A program made the position numbers and the translations under genes. A stretch of DNA of 23,259 nt from the NCBI GenBank assembly GCA_005878665.1, contig VBLR01000126.1, forward strand, positions 1-23,259, written 5' to 3'. The notes beneath the pieces are model-generated. The model saw only the letters and a list, made by a program, of their open reading frames with translations. It was not told the DNA's origin and searched no databases. Of the stretch, positions 1 to 6,441 are shown piece by piece; the stretch's first letter is position 1; each line of letters starts with the position of its first letter. This stretch comes from Methanobacteriota archaeon. GTDB lineage: Archaea; Thermoplasmatota; Thermoplasmata; RBG-16-68-12.

Positions 1-549
1 GACCGCGAGCATGTTCACGACGCGGGAGATCTTGCTCAGCTGGTCGATCTGGAACTCGTCGGCCACCTGCTCGAGAAGGTCCTTGAACGGCATCGGCACG
101 AGGCTCACGCCGCGTTGCTTCGAGGCCGCGAGCAGGTCGTCGAGCGTCTCTCCGACCCCGCGGGCGATGAAATAGGTTTTCAGGTCGGCGGCGAGCCGCT
201 TCTCAATCGTAGGGATATCGGAAAGGCGCGTCTTCCCGAGCGAGGGATCGTAGATGATCGCACCATCGTCGGTCACCTCGCGGGCGTGCCGGAACAGCGT
301 CTCCGCCTCGAACGTCGCGAGCACGTTGACGTCGTCGATGTGTGAGCGGACGAGGCCCGAGTGGGCGCGGAGGGCAAAGTAAGAGTGCTCGCCCATGATG
401 TTCGAATAGAATTCGCGTTTTCCGAAGATGTGAAGGCCGCCCGCGGCACACGCGCGGGCGAAGACGTTCGCGGACGAGTCGACGCCGCTTCCCTGAGGAC
501 CCCCGATCATCCAAGAGAGGTCATTGACCTTGGCTGTCGAAGCACTCAT
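1..549 (-). CDS. korA: 2-oxoacid:ferredoxin oxidoreductase, alpha (gamma-alpha type) subunit, N-terminal part
   Basis: The reading frame is open from an ATG at 549 to the left edge, giving 183 residues with no stop, so the gene is truncated by the window. The protein begins MSASTAKVNDLSWMIGGPQG and continues with GSGVDSSANVFARA, then GKREFYSNIMGEHSYF. This is the start of the pyruvate/2-oxoacid oxidoreductase gamma domain fused to the alpha subunit, as in KorA. In the family, KorA pairs with a TPP-binding KorB for CoA-dependent oxidative decarboxylation of 2-oxoacids such as 2-oxoglutarate, reducing ferredoxin in the cytoplasm. KorB is not in view and would be expected beyond the left edge. 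An in-frame stop lies 16-18 nt upstream of the ATG, so no longer start is likely. Exact 2-oxoacid specificity cannot be read from this part. Confidence 0.9.
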   Translation of the reverse strand, partial: MSASTAKVNDLSWMIGGPQGSGVDSSANVFARACAAGGLHIFGKREFYSNIMGEHSYFALRAHSGLVRSHIDDVNVLATFEAETLFRHAREVTDDGAIIYDPSLGKTRLSDIPTIEKRLAADLKTYFIARGVGETLDDLLAASKQRGVSLVPMPFKDLLEQVADEFQIDQLSKISRVVNMLAV

Positions 550-594
550 CGAATCAGGCCGCCCTCACGCCCCAAGGCAGGAGCCTTCTTGGGA

Positions 595-605
595 GTTTTC
601 TAATT
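595..605 (-). promoter_or_regulatory. Possible TATA box of korA
   Basis: On the minus strand an A/T-rich GAATTAGAAAAC lies about 50 nt before the korA ATG in otherwise GC-rich DNA. It would put the start site near 573 with a leader of about 24 nt. The evidence is composition and distance only. Confidence 0.35.
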
Positions 606-753
606 CCCCGCTCGTCGGGAGAGATGCGCCGGACGTCAGGCGCTCCGCATCGTCCAGGGCTCCGCGCGACCCGAACACGATGTGAGGGACACAAGAGCAC
701 CTTATCAAACCTTTCCTCCAGATTCCGCGGGACAGAACTCGTTCGCGGCATTC

Positions 754-1740
754 TCACGGAGGGCCTTGAGACGCAGGGCCGATTTTCGGCGCGCGACCCC
801 GCGGCAGGACGAGCTGCTGCATGAACCCCTCCATGAATTGGAAGCGGTTGCGGAGGGTCACCTCACTGACGCCCGCGATCTTCGCAATCGCCTTCTGCGG
901 GCGGCGCTCCCCGCACGAGAGGGACGCGAGATAAATCGCGGCCGCCGCGGTGCCCGAGGGGGACAGGGACATCGAACTGTCGATCTTCTCGAGTTCCTTG
1001 AGGATCTTCTGGGCCTCGGCCTCGACGGTGTTCGACAGGCCAAGCCTCGAGCAGAACCGGCTCACGTAGTTCGTCGGCCGGGAGGGCGGGACGCGCAAGG
1101 TCAAGGTCCGCAGGAGCGCGCCATACGCTTTTCCGATCGTCTTCTTGCGGACGCCCGTCACCTGCTGCAACTCATCCAGGGTCCTCGGGACGCCGTCGAT
1201 TCGACATGCGGCGTAGACGGCAGCGGCGACGATCGCCTCGATCGATCGACCGCGGACGAGGCCTTTCTCGAGGGCCTTCTTGCAGATGAACCCCGCTTCA
1301 TCCTTCACCGGACGCGGCAATCCCATCAGGGAAGCAACGCGGTCCAGCGACCGGATCGTCTCGGGCAAGCTGCGCTCTCCCGGACGCGAATGGCCGGAAT
1401 GACGCTGGAGCTTGCGCATCCGGTAGAACTTCTCGCGCTCGCGGAGCGGAATGGTGTTGCCGCGGGCGTCCTTGTTCGCGAGGGGAATCACGGTCGTGAG
1501 TCCGGATGCGCCGGCGACGTAGCTGCGCGGAGCCCCCGTGCGCGCGAGGCGGTCGTTTTCTTCGACCGAATACGCCGACCACTCGGGGCCCTCATCGATC
1601 GCCCCTTCGCTGATCACGAGACCGCACGAATCGCAGACAAGCTCGCCGCGCGCGTAGTCGCGCACGAGGTGCTCGCTCCCGCATTCGGGGCAGACTCGGT
1701 CTTCTTCCACGACCGGTTCCGCCGGCGTACTGCTCGGCAT
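754..1740 (-). CDS. tfb: Transcription initiation factor IIB (TFB)
   Basis: This 328-residue protein is the archaeal homologue of TFIIB. It recruits RNA polymerase to TBP-bound promoters and reads the BRE. The N-terminal zinc ribbon is visible (CPECG and CDSCG pairs, residues ~18-40), followed by the B-reader/linker region (YSVEENDRLARTGAP) and two cyclin-like repeats: ~120-220 with IVAAAVYAACRIDGVPRTL, and ~225-315 with AAAAIYLASL and GVSEVTLRNRF. Length is close to the usual 300-330 for the family. I chose the ATG at 1740 because it has a GGAAGG Shine-Dalgarno-like stretch about 9 nt upstream; a TTG two codons earlier is the alternative. Archaea often carry several TFB paralogues, so this may be one of several. 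It is transcribed away from fumC and has a striking AT-rich promoter. Confidence 0.96.
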   Translation of the reverse strand: MPSSTPAEPVVEEDRVCPECGSEHLVRDYARGELVCDSCGLVISEGAIDEGPEWSAYSVEENDRLARTGAPRSYVAGASGLTTVIPLANKDARGNTIPLREREKFYRMRKLQRHSGHSRPGERSLPETIRSLDRVASLMGLPRPVKDEAGFICKKALEKGLVRGRSIEAIVAAAVYAACRIDGVPRTLDELQQVTGVRKKTIGKAYGALLRTLTLRVPPSRPTNYVSRFCSRLGLSNTVEAEAQKILKELEKIDSSMSLSPSGTAAAAIYLASLSCGERRPQKAIAKIAGVSEVTLRNRFQFMEGFMQQLVLPRGRAPKIGPASQGPP

Positions 1741-1783
1741 GACCAACCTTCCGGTGGGCTTCTGCTCTCGAGACTCGCTCCTG

Positions 1784-1806
1784 ATAATATAACGCGCTTA
1801 TATTAT
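1784..1806 (-). promoter_or_regulatory. Inverted pair of TATA-like elements upstream of tfb
   Basis: Two perfect 9-bp inverted arms, ATAATATAA and TTATATTAT, flank a 5-bp CGCGC spacer. On the minus strand the proximal arm is centred about 48 nt before the tfb ATG, giving a predicted start near 1761 and a short leader holding the Shine-Dalgarno-like GGAAGG. The distal arm could be a second tfb TATA box, or on the plus strand the symmetric site could drive transcription toward fumC. It stands out as nearly pure A/T arms in GC-rich DNA. Confidence 0.75.
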
Positions 1807-2028
1807 ACCTTGTCATCGCAGTCAGTAACAACTTCAAGAGACCCTCCAGGAAAGGGAGTGGACGGACCCAGTCAGGACGAAGGACGTCCTAATGTCCGGT
1901 GACGCGGGCAACGGGTGCCGCCCGGCACCGGTTCGCACCCCGAAACGACGCCCTGGGATGGCATGGGCCGCGGAGGACCAGATTCAGACCGGTGCGCTCT
2001 GAGCCCGGCGTACGTGCGGACTCATTGG
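1807..2028. other. Intergenic region between tfb and fumC, no gene recognised
   Basis: The gap between the divergent tfb and fumC starts is 334 nt. Besides the two promoter regions I see no convincing ORF or tRNA. It holds a perfect 10-bp palindrome AGGACGTCCT (1881-1890) and a 6-bp hairpin GGTGCC/GGCACC with a 4-nt loop (1914-1929). Either could be an operator or part of a small RNA, but nothing in the sequence decides this. Confidence 0.4.
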
Positions 2029-2039
2029 CAATATTAAAG
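2029..2039 (+). promoter_or_regulatory. Probable TATA box of fumC
   Basis: CAATATTAAAG lies about 41 nt before the fumC ATG, predicting a start site near 2060 and a leader of about 15 nt. It is the only A/T-rich stretch close to the gene. Confidence 0.45.
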
Positions 2040-2074
2040 TCCCCTGGGCTCTGTCGGCACGGCGGCGCATTCGA

Positions 2075-3493
2075 ATGACGGAGTTCCGTGTCGAGAAAGA
2101 CTTCCTCGGTGAAATCAAAGTCCCGAAAGACGCGTACTGGGGCGTCCAGACCCAACGCGCAATCGAAAACTTTCCGATCAGCGGGATCCGCTTCGGCCGG
2201 CGATTCATCTACGCCCTCGGGCTGATCAAGATGGCGTGCGCCCAGACGAACATGGAGCTCGGCCTGCTCGACAGCAAGACCGGCAAGGCGATCGCACAGG
2301 CATGCCAGGAGGTCATGGACGGGAAGCTGGACGCGCAATTCCCGCTCGACATCTTCCAGACCGGCAGCGGGACCTCGACGAACATGAATGCGAACGAGGT
2401 GATTGCGAACCGCGCGAACGAGATCCTGGGCCATCCGCTCGGGGAGAAGGGGCCCGTCCATCCGAACGACCACGTGAACATGGGCCAGTCCTCGAACGAC
2501 GTCATCCCGACCGCGATCCATGTCGCGGCGTTGCTGGAAGTGGACCAGAGCTTGCTGCCGGCCTTGCGCGAGCTGGAGGACAGCCTCGCGAAGAAGGCGA
2601 AGGAGTTCGATCCGATCGTGAAAGCCGGGCGGACGCATCTGATGGACGCCACGCCGATTCGATTGGGCCAAGAGTTCTCCGGATACCAGTCGCAGATCGA
2701 TCACGGGATTCGCCGGGTGTCTGCGGCACGGGCGGCCCTCGCGGAGCTCGCGATCGGCGGCACGGCGGTCGGCACCGGGATCAACGCCCATCCGGATCTC
2801 CCCGGCCGCGTCGTCGAGAAGATCAGCGCGGCGACGAACACGAAGTTTCGGGTCGCGGACAACCATTTTGAGGCGCAGGCCGCCCGGGATGCGCTCGTCG
2901 AGGCCAGCGGCGCCATCCGGACGGTCGCGATTTCGATGATGAAGATTGCGAACGACCTGCGGTGGCTTGGATCCGGCCCTCACACGGGCCTGCGCGAGCT
3001 GAACCTCCCCGCCGTCCAGCCCGGCTCCTCCATCATGCCGGGGAAGGTCAACCCCGTGATCCCGGAGGCGGTCATGCAGGTCGGCGCCACCGTGATCGGC
3101 AACGACGTCGCCATCGCGGTCGCGAACACCCACTCGAACCTCGACCTCTCGACGATGATGCCCGTGATGTCGCAGCGCATCCAGCAGAACATCGAGCTCC
3201 TCGCGAACGTCGCACGGGTCTTCGCCCACAAGTGCGTCGACGGGATCTCGGCCAACGTCGACGTCCTCCAACGGAACGCCGAATCGAGCCCTGCCATCGC
3301 GACGAAGCTGAACACGATCATCGGATACGAGAAAGCCGCAGAGATCGCTAAGGAGGCGGGCCTGACCGGGAAGACGGTCAAGCAGCTCGTCATCGAGAAG
3401 GGCATCCTCAGCGCCGAGGAAGCGGAAAAGGTCCTCGATCCCAGACACCTGACGAGCCCGAGCAAGGACATGCTCGGGGGCGGCGGAGGATAG
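2075..3493 (+). CDS. fumC: Class II fumarate hydratase
   Basis: The 472-residue protein interconverts fumarate and (S)-malate in the TCA cycle as a cytosolic homotetramer without an iron-sulfur cluster. The three superfamily regions are present: TGSGTSTNMNANEV at 96-109, the catalytic-histidine segment GRTHLMDATP with His188, and the mobile-loop signature GSSIMPGKVNP at 317-327 with the catalytic Ser at 319. The HPNDHVNMGQSSND stretch at 129-142 is typical of fumarase. Length matches the ~465-residue family norm. Aspartate ammonia-lyase is the main alternative, since it shares the fold, but MPGKVNP rather than MPAKVNP favours fumarase. The C-terminus ends in five glycines whose codons contain GGAGG, 12 nt before the next ATG. 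The downstream DUF3052 gene starts 9 nt after the stop, so the two are probably co-transcribed. Confidence 0.95.
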   Translation: MTEFRVEKDFLGEIKVPKDAYWGVQTQRAIENFPISGIRFGRRFIYALGLIKMACAQTNMELGLLDSKTGKAIAQACQEVMDGKLDAQFPLDIFQTGSGTSTNMNANEVIANRANEILGHPLGEKGPVHPNDHVNMGQSSNDVIPTAIHVAALLEVDQSLLPALRELEDSLAKKAKEFDPIVKAGRTHLMDATPIRLGQEFSGYQSQIDHGIRRVSAARAALAELAIGGTAVGTGINAHPDLPGRVVEKISAATNTKFRVADNHFEAQAARDALVEASGAIRTVAISMMKIANDLRWLGSGPHTGLRELNLPAVQPGSSIMPGKVNPVIPEAVMQVGATVIGNDVAIAVANTHSNLDLSTMMPVMSQRIQQNIELLANVARVFAHKCVDGISANVDVLQRNAESSPAIATKLNTIIGYEKAAEIAKEAGLTGKTVKQLVIEKGILSAEEAEKVLDPRHLTSPSKDMLGGGGG

Positions 3494-3502
3494 GCGCCGC
3501 GG

Positions 3503-3913
3503 ATGCCCGCGGGCTCGTCGTCCAAGCCGCTGGCGGAGAAACTCGGAATCAAGCCGGGCTTCGTCGTCGTCGTGATCCGTCCGCCGATGGACTACGTGCA
3601 GCTACTGGGTCGGATCCCAGAGCGGGTGTCGATTCGGGAGCGCTTGAACGGCCCCGTCAACCTCGTCCACGCGTTCGTTCGGACGCGGGCGGACTTGGAG
3701 GCACGGTTCGCCCGATGGAAAGTCGCCATCTCGAGGGATGGGAGCGTCTGGGTCTCCTGGCCAAAACGGGACGCGAACGTGCCGACGGACCTGACGGAGG
3801 ACGTCGTCCGCGGCGTCGCCTTGGCTCACGGCCTCGTCGATGTGAAAGTCTGTGCCGTCGATGAAACGTGGTCCGCTCTGAAGCTCGTGTACCGCCGGAG
3901 GGACCGCACTTAA
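3503..3913 (+). CDS. DUF3052 family protein
   Basis: A 136-residue soluble protein of unknown biochemical function. It matches what I know of the DUF3052 family: a hydrophobic strand after KLGIKPG, a VSWPKRDANVPTDLTEDVVR segment around residues 84-103, and the hallmark GLVDVKVCAVDETWSALKLV near the C-terminus. The family is best known from Actinobacteria and other bacteria and has no assigned activity. The start is the ATG 9 nt after the fumC stop; a GGAGG inside the fumC tail is a plausible ribosome-binding site. It sits second in a run with fumC, an ABM protein and an acetyltransferase, none of which suggests a specific substrate. Its presence in an archaeon could reflect transfer from bacteria, but codon use looks like its neighbours. 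Confidence 0.85.
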   Translation: MPAGSSSKPLAEKLGIKPGFVVVVIRPPMDYVQLLGRIPERVSIRERLNGPVNLVHAFVRTRADLEARFARWKVAISRDGSVWVSWPKRDANVPTDLTEDVVRGVALAHGLVDVKVCAVDETWSALKLVYRRRDRT

Positions 3914-3988
3914 CGGAGGGCCGCAAAGGTACATGCCGTGGCGCTCCGCTCCCCATGATGGGCCGTAAGGGCCCGGGTGCGGAGACGC

Positions 3989-4387
3989 ATGTCCTATCGC
4001 CGCGTGAAGGATCCCACGGAAGTCATCGTGATTTTCAAGACGCACCTGCGGGAGGGCGCGGACTCGGAAGCCTACCGGAAGACGTCCCGCCGCATGCACG
4101 AGCTCGTCGAGCAGATTCCGGGATTCATCTCGATCAAGGCTTACACCGGCGAGGACGGAGAGGAGATCGACCTCGTCCGTTTCGCGAACGAAGAGGCCCT
4201 CCGAACGTGGAAGGAGCAGCCGGAACATCTCGAAGCGCAGAGCCGCGGCCGCGAGGAGTTCTACGATCGATACTCCGTCCAAGCGTGTAAGGTGGTCCGG
4301 GACTACGAGTTCCGCATCGACGAACTTGAGCGGAGCCTCGAAGCGGACCGCAAGCGGGACAAGCCACAAGGTCTTTCAACCCGATGA
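3989..4387 (+). CDS. Antibiotic biosynthesis monooxygenase (ABM) domain protein
   Basis: A 132-residue protein with a ferredoxin-like alpha+beta fold typical of the ABM superfamily: strand EVIVIFKTHLREG, helix EAYRKTSRRMHELVEQIPGF, strand ISIKAYTG, strand EIDLVRFANEEALRTWKEQP and helix EHLEAQSRGREEFYDRY. Such proteins are small dimers; some are monooxygenases or haem-degrading enzymes, many have no known role. No signal peptide or membrane segment is visible, and the last ~25 residues are a charged tail. I prefer the ATG at 3989 (GGAG just upstream); a GTG at 3977 would add four residues. It lies between DUF3052 (75 nt upstream) and the GNAT gene (37 nt downstream). Enzymatic activity is not supported by sequence alone. 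Confidence 0.8.
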   Translation: MSYRRVKDPTEVIVIFKTHLREGADSEAYRKTSRRMHELVEQIPGFISIKAYTGEDGEEIDLVRFANEEALRTWKEQPEHLEAQSRGREEFYDRYSVQACKVVRDYEFRIDELERSLEADRKRDKPQGLSTR

Positions 4388-4403
4388 CCCATGCGTCCGG
4401 CAA

Positions 4404-4428
4404 GGGAGGTGGTATGCACGCGACATGA
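4404..4428 (+). promoter_or_regulatory. Strong Shine-Dalgarno and four-codon minicistron before the GNAT gene
   Basis: GGGAGGTGGT (4404-4413) is a near-perfect match to the archaeal anti-Shine-Dalgarno. It is followed by ATG CAC GCG ACA TGA (4414-4428), whose TGA overlaps the GNAT ATG as ATGA (4425-4428). The Shine-Dalgarno is 14 nt from the GNAT ATG, longer than usual, so translation could be coupled through the tiny ORF. This is inference from spacing. Confidence 0.4.
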
Positions 4429-4856
4429 CGCGTCGGAAGCCCTCCCGGGCGAGACTTAGGCCCTTCCGGCTTGACGACGCCGCGGGTGTCTGCCGCATCT
4501 ACGCGAACTTCTTTGTGGACAATGCGGTGCAATTCGGCCGCGGCCGGATGACCGTCGCGATCGCCGATGGCCGTGTCGCCGGATTCGTGCTCTGGGGTCC
4601 CGCGTTCGAGCCCGCCTGGTTCGATCCGGGAGTGAAGCGGTGGGCGGAGCTCCATGAGCTTCACGTCCACCCCGACTATCACGGCCAGGGACTCGGGACG
4701 CGGCTCGTCCGATCGGCAGTCGGGCAGGCACGCGACGACGGCTTTGGGGTGATGTACGTCATCACGGAGGACGTCAACGCCCCCGCCCGCGCGGTGTACG
4801 AGAAGAACGGCTTCCGGGAGCACAACCGAATCGTGCGATACAAGATCGAGCTGTAG
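4425..4856 (+). CDS. GNAT family N-acetyltransferase
   Basis: A 143-residue protein with the Gcn5-related acetyltransferase fold, which transfers acetyl from acetyl-CoA to an amine. Strand beta-4 ELHELHVHPDYHGQGLGTRL (77-93) carries the acetyl-CoA pyrophosphate-binding motif (GQGLG, 87-91). The later ITEDVNAPARAVYEKNGF (113-130) is the motif B region with the common NxxAxxxYxKxGF arrangement. The substrate cannot be predicted; RimI-like protein, small-amine and antibiotic acetyltransferases share these motifs. A start at 4326 would add 33 low-quality residues overlapping the ABM gene and is rejected. The gene ends 40 nt from the converging aldehyde dehydrogenase stop, with a weak 6-bp hairpin (4859-4874) between. 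Confidence 0.88.
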   Translation: MTRRKPSRARLRPFRLDDAAGVCRIYANFFVDNAVQFGRGRMTVAIADGRVAGFVLWGPAFEPAWFDPGVKRWAELHELHVHPDYHGQGLGTRLVRSAVGQARDDGFGVMYVITEDVNAPARAVYEKNGFREHNRIVRYKIEL

Positions 4857-4896
4857 AGCGTCTTGCTGAGGACGAGACGGCCGGGAACCGCCCAGC

Positions 4897-6408
4897 CTAC
4901 TCCGCCGGTCGCCGGCCGCCGGCGAGCTTTTCCGTGTCGATCTGCGCCTTCTGGAGCCGCCCGGAGTAGTCGACGTAGACGGTCTTCCAGTAGGTGAACT
5001 CCTCCAGCGCCGTCGTCCCGGCCTCTCGGGTGTCCGTGGGCCCGGTCTCCTTCGTCCCGCCGAACGGCAACTGGACCTCGGCCCCGATCGTCGGCGCGTT
5101 GATGTAGGTGATGCCGGCCTCGAGCTCGTGCATGGCGCGGAATGCCCACCGGAGATCGTTCGTGTAGATGGACGAGCTGAGGCCGTACTTCACGGAGTTT
5201 GCGATCGCGACCGCATCTTCGTAGTCTTTCGCCTTGAGCACCGAGAGCACAGGCCCGAAGATCTCTTCCTGGGCCAGCCGCTTCTTGCGGTCCACCGCGA
5301 AGACCGTGGGCGAGATGAAGAATCCGCGGTCGTACACGCCGCCGGTCAACTTCTTGCCGCCGGTGAGGAGCTGGTCCCCCTCCTTCTCCCCGATGTCGAT
5401 GTACTCCAGGACTTTCTTCTCTTGGCCGGAGGATGCGACGGGACCCATGTCCGTCTTCTCATCGATCGGATTGCCGACCCGGAGCTTCTCCGCCCGCTGG
5501 ACGAGTTCGTCGACCACGTCATCGTAGACTTTCTGGTGGACGATCAGGCGCGACGCCGCGGTGCATCGCTGTCCCGCGGTCCCGAACGCACCGAACATGA
5601 CGCCATCCATGAGCAGGTCGACGTTCGCATCGTCCATCGCGATGATCGGATTCTTGCCGCCGAGCTCGAGTCCGACCTTGATCATCTTCTTCGCGGCGCT
5701 CTCGTAGACATGCTTGCCCGTGTCGACGCCGCCGGTGAAGGAAATCGCGCGGATGTCCGGATGGACCACGAGGCCGTCGCCGACGACGGAGCCGCTTCCG
5801 GTCAGCATGTTCACGACCCCGGGCGGGAAGCCCGCTTCGTCCAGCACCTCGACGAACCTCGCCGCGCAGAGGGGCGTGAGGCTCGACGGCTTCAGGACGA
5901 ACGAACAGCCCGCGATCAGGGCGGCCCCGCTCTTCCAGGCCGGGATGGCCATCGGGAAGTTCCACGGCGTGATGAGGCCGACCGGTCCGACCGGGAGGCG
6001 GGTGGTCAGGCACATCTTGTTCGGCAGCTCGGACGGCACCGTCTCCCCGAACATCCGGCGGCCCTCGCCGGCCGCGTACTCGTAGAAGTCGATGACCTCC
6101 TGCACGTCTCCGCGGCCCTCTGCGATGACCTTGCCCATCTCCGTCGTCACGGTCCGCGCAAGCTCCTCCTTCTTCCGGCGGAAGATCCGTCCGGCCTCGA
6201 GGAGCAACTCGCCGCGTCGCGGGGCCGGCGTGTTCTTCCATTTCTCGAACGCACCTTTAGCGTGACGGACCGCCTCGTTGAGCTCGTCCTTCGTGGCGAG
6301 CGGAAAGGTCGCCAGAATCTCGCCCGTCGCCGGATTGCGCGTCTCGAAGCGCTTCCCCTCGGACTTCCGCCATTTGCCGCCGATGAAGAGGCCGTACTCC
6401 TGGACCAT
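4897..6408 (-). CDS. NAD(P)-dependent aldehyde dehydrogenase
   Basis: A full-length (503 residues) aldehyde dehydrogenase oxidising an aldehyde to its acid with NAD(P)+. Numbered from the ATG at 6408, the Rossmann-type region has TPWNFPM with the conserved Asn150 and the cofactor-contacting Lys173 (FVLKPSS). The general base is Glu248 in LELGGKNP and the nucleophile is Cys282 in GTAGQRCTAASR; EEIFGPVLSV is the late family motif. The PVGPVGLITPWNFPMAIPAWK context resembles 2-oxoglutarate-semialdehyde and succinate-semialdehyde dehydrogenases, but the substrate is not settled. An ATG at 6429 would add seven residues and leave a 12-nt gap to the NUDIX-HAD stop; neither start has a clear ribosome-binding site. 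It is probably co-transcribed with that upstream gene. Confidence 0.93.
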   Translation of the reverse strand: MVQEYGLFIGGKWRKSEGKRFETRNPATGEILATFPLATKDELNEAVRHAKGAFEKWKNTPAPRRGELLLEAGRIFRRKKEELARTVTTEMGKVIAEGRGDVQEVIDFYEYAAGEGRRMFGETVPSELPNKMCLTTRLPVGPVGLITPWNFPMAIPAWKSGAALIAGCSFVLKPSSLTPLCAARFVEVLDEAGFPPGVVNMLTGSGSVVGDGLVVHPDIRAISFTGGVDTGKHVYESAAKKMIKVGLELGGKNPIIAMDDANVDLLMDGVMFGAFGTAGQRCTAASRLIVHQKVYDDVVDELVQRAEKLRVGNPIDEKTDMGPVASSGQEKKVLEYIDIGEKEGDQLLTGGKKLTGGVYDRGFFISPTVFAVDRKKRLAQEEIFGPVLSVLKAKDYEDAVAIANSVKYGLSSSIYTNDLRWAFRAMHELEAGITYINAPTIGAEVQLPFGGTKETGPTDTREAGTTALEEFTYWKTVYVDYSGRLQKAQIDTEKLAGGRRPAE

Positions 6409-6441
6409 CGTCTTCGCCGAAGGATGCAAAGTCAGGCGAGG

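Noticed and set aside
682..1902. A 406-codon plus-strand frame opposite tfb
   Set aside because: Its translation is rich in Arg, Gly and Ala with no domain signal, while the opposite strand encodes an unmistakable TFB.
1911..1945. T-arm-like GGTTCGCACC suggesting a tRNA in the tfb-fumC gap
   Set aside because: No acceptor or anticodon stem could be formed around it.
1889..3448. A 519-codon minus-strand frame opposite fumC
   Set aside because: It is a shadow of the fumarase gene with low-complexity Arg/Asp/Gly composition.
4326..4424. N-terminal extension of the GNAT protein
   Set aside because: It overlaps the ABM gene by 62 nt and has no family similarity; the ATG at 4425 gives a normal GNAT length.
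4859..4874. Hairpin CGTCTT/AGGACG after the GNAT gene as a terminator
   Set aside because: It has only six pairs including a wobble and no T-run; expected by chance in GC-rich DNA.
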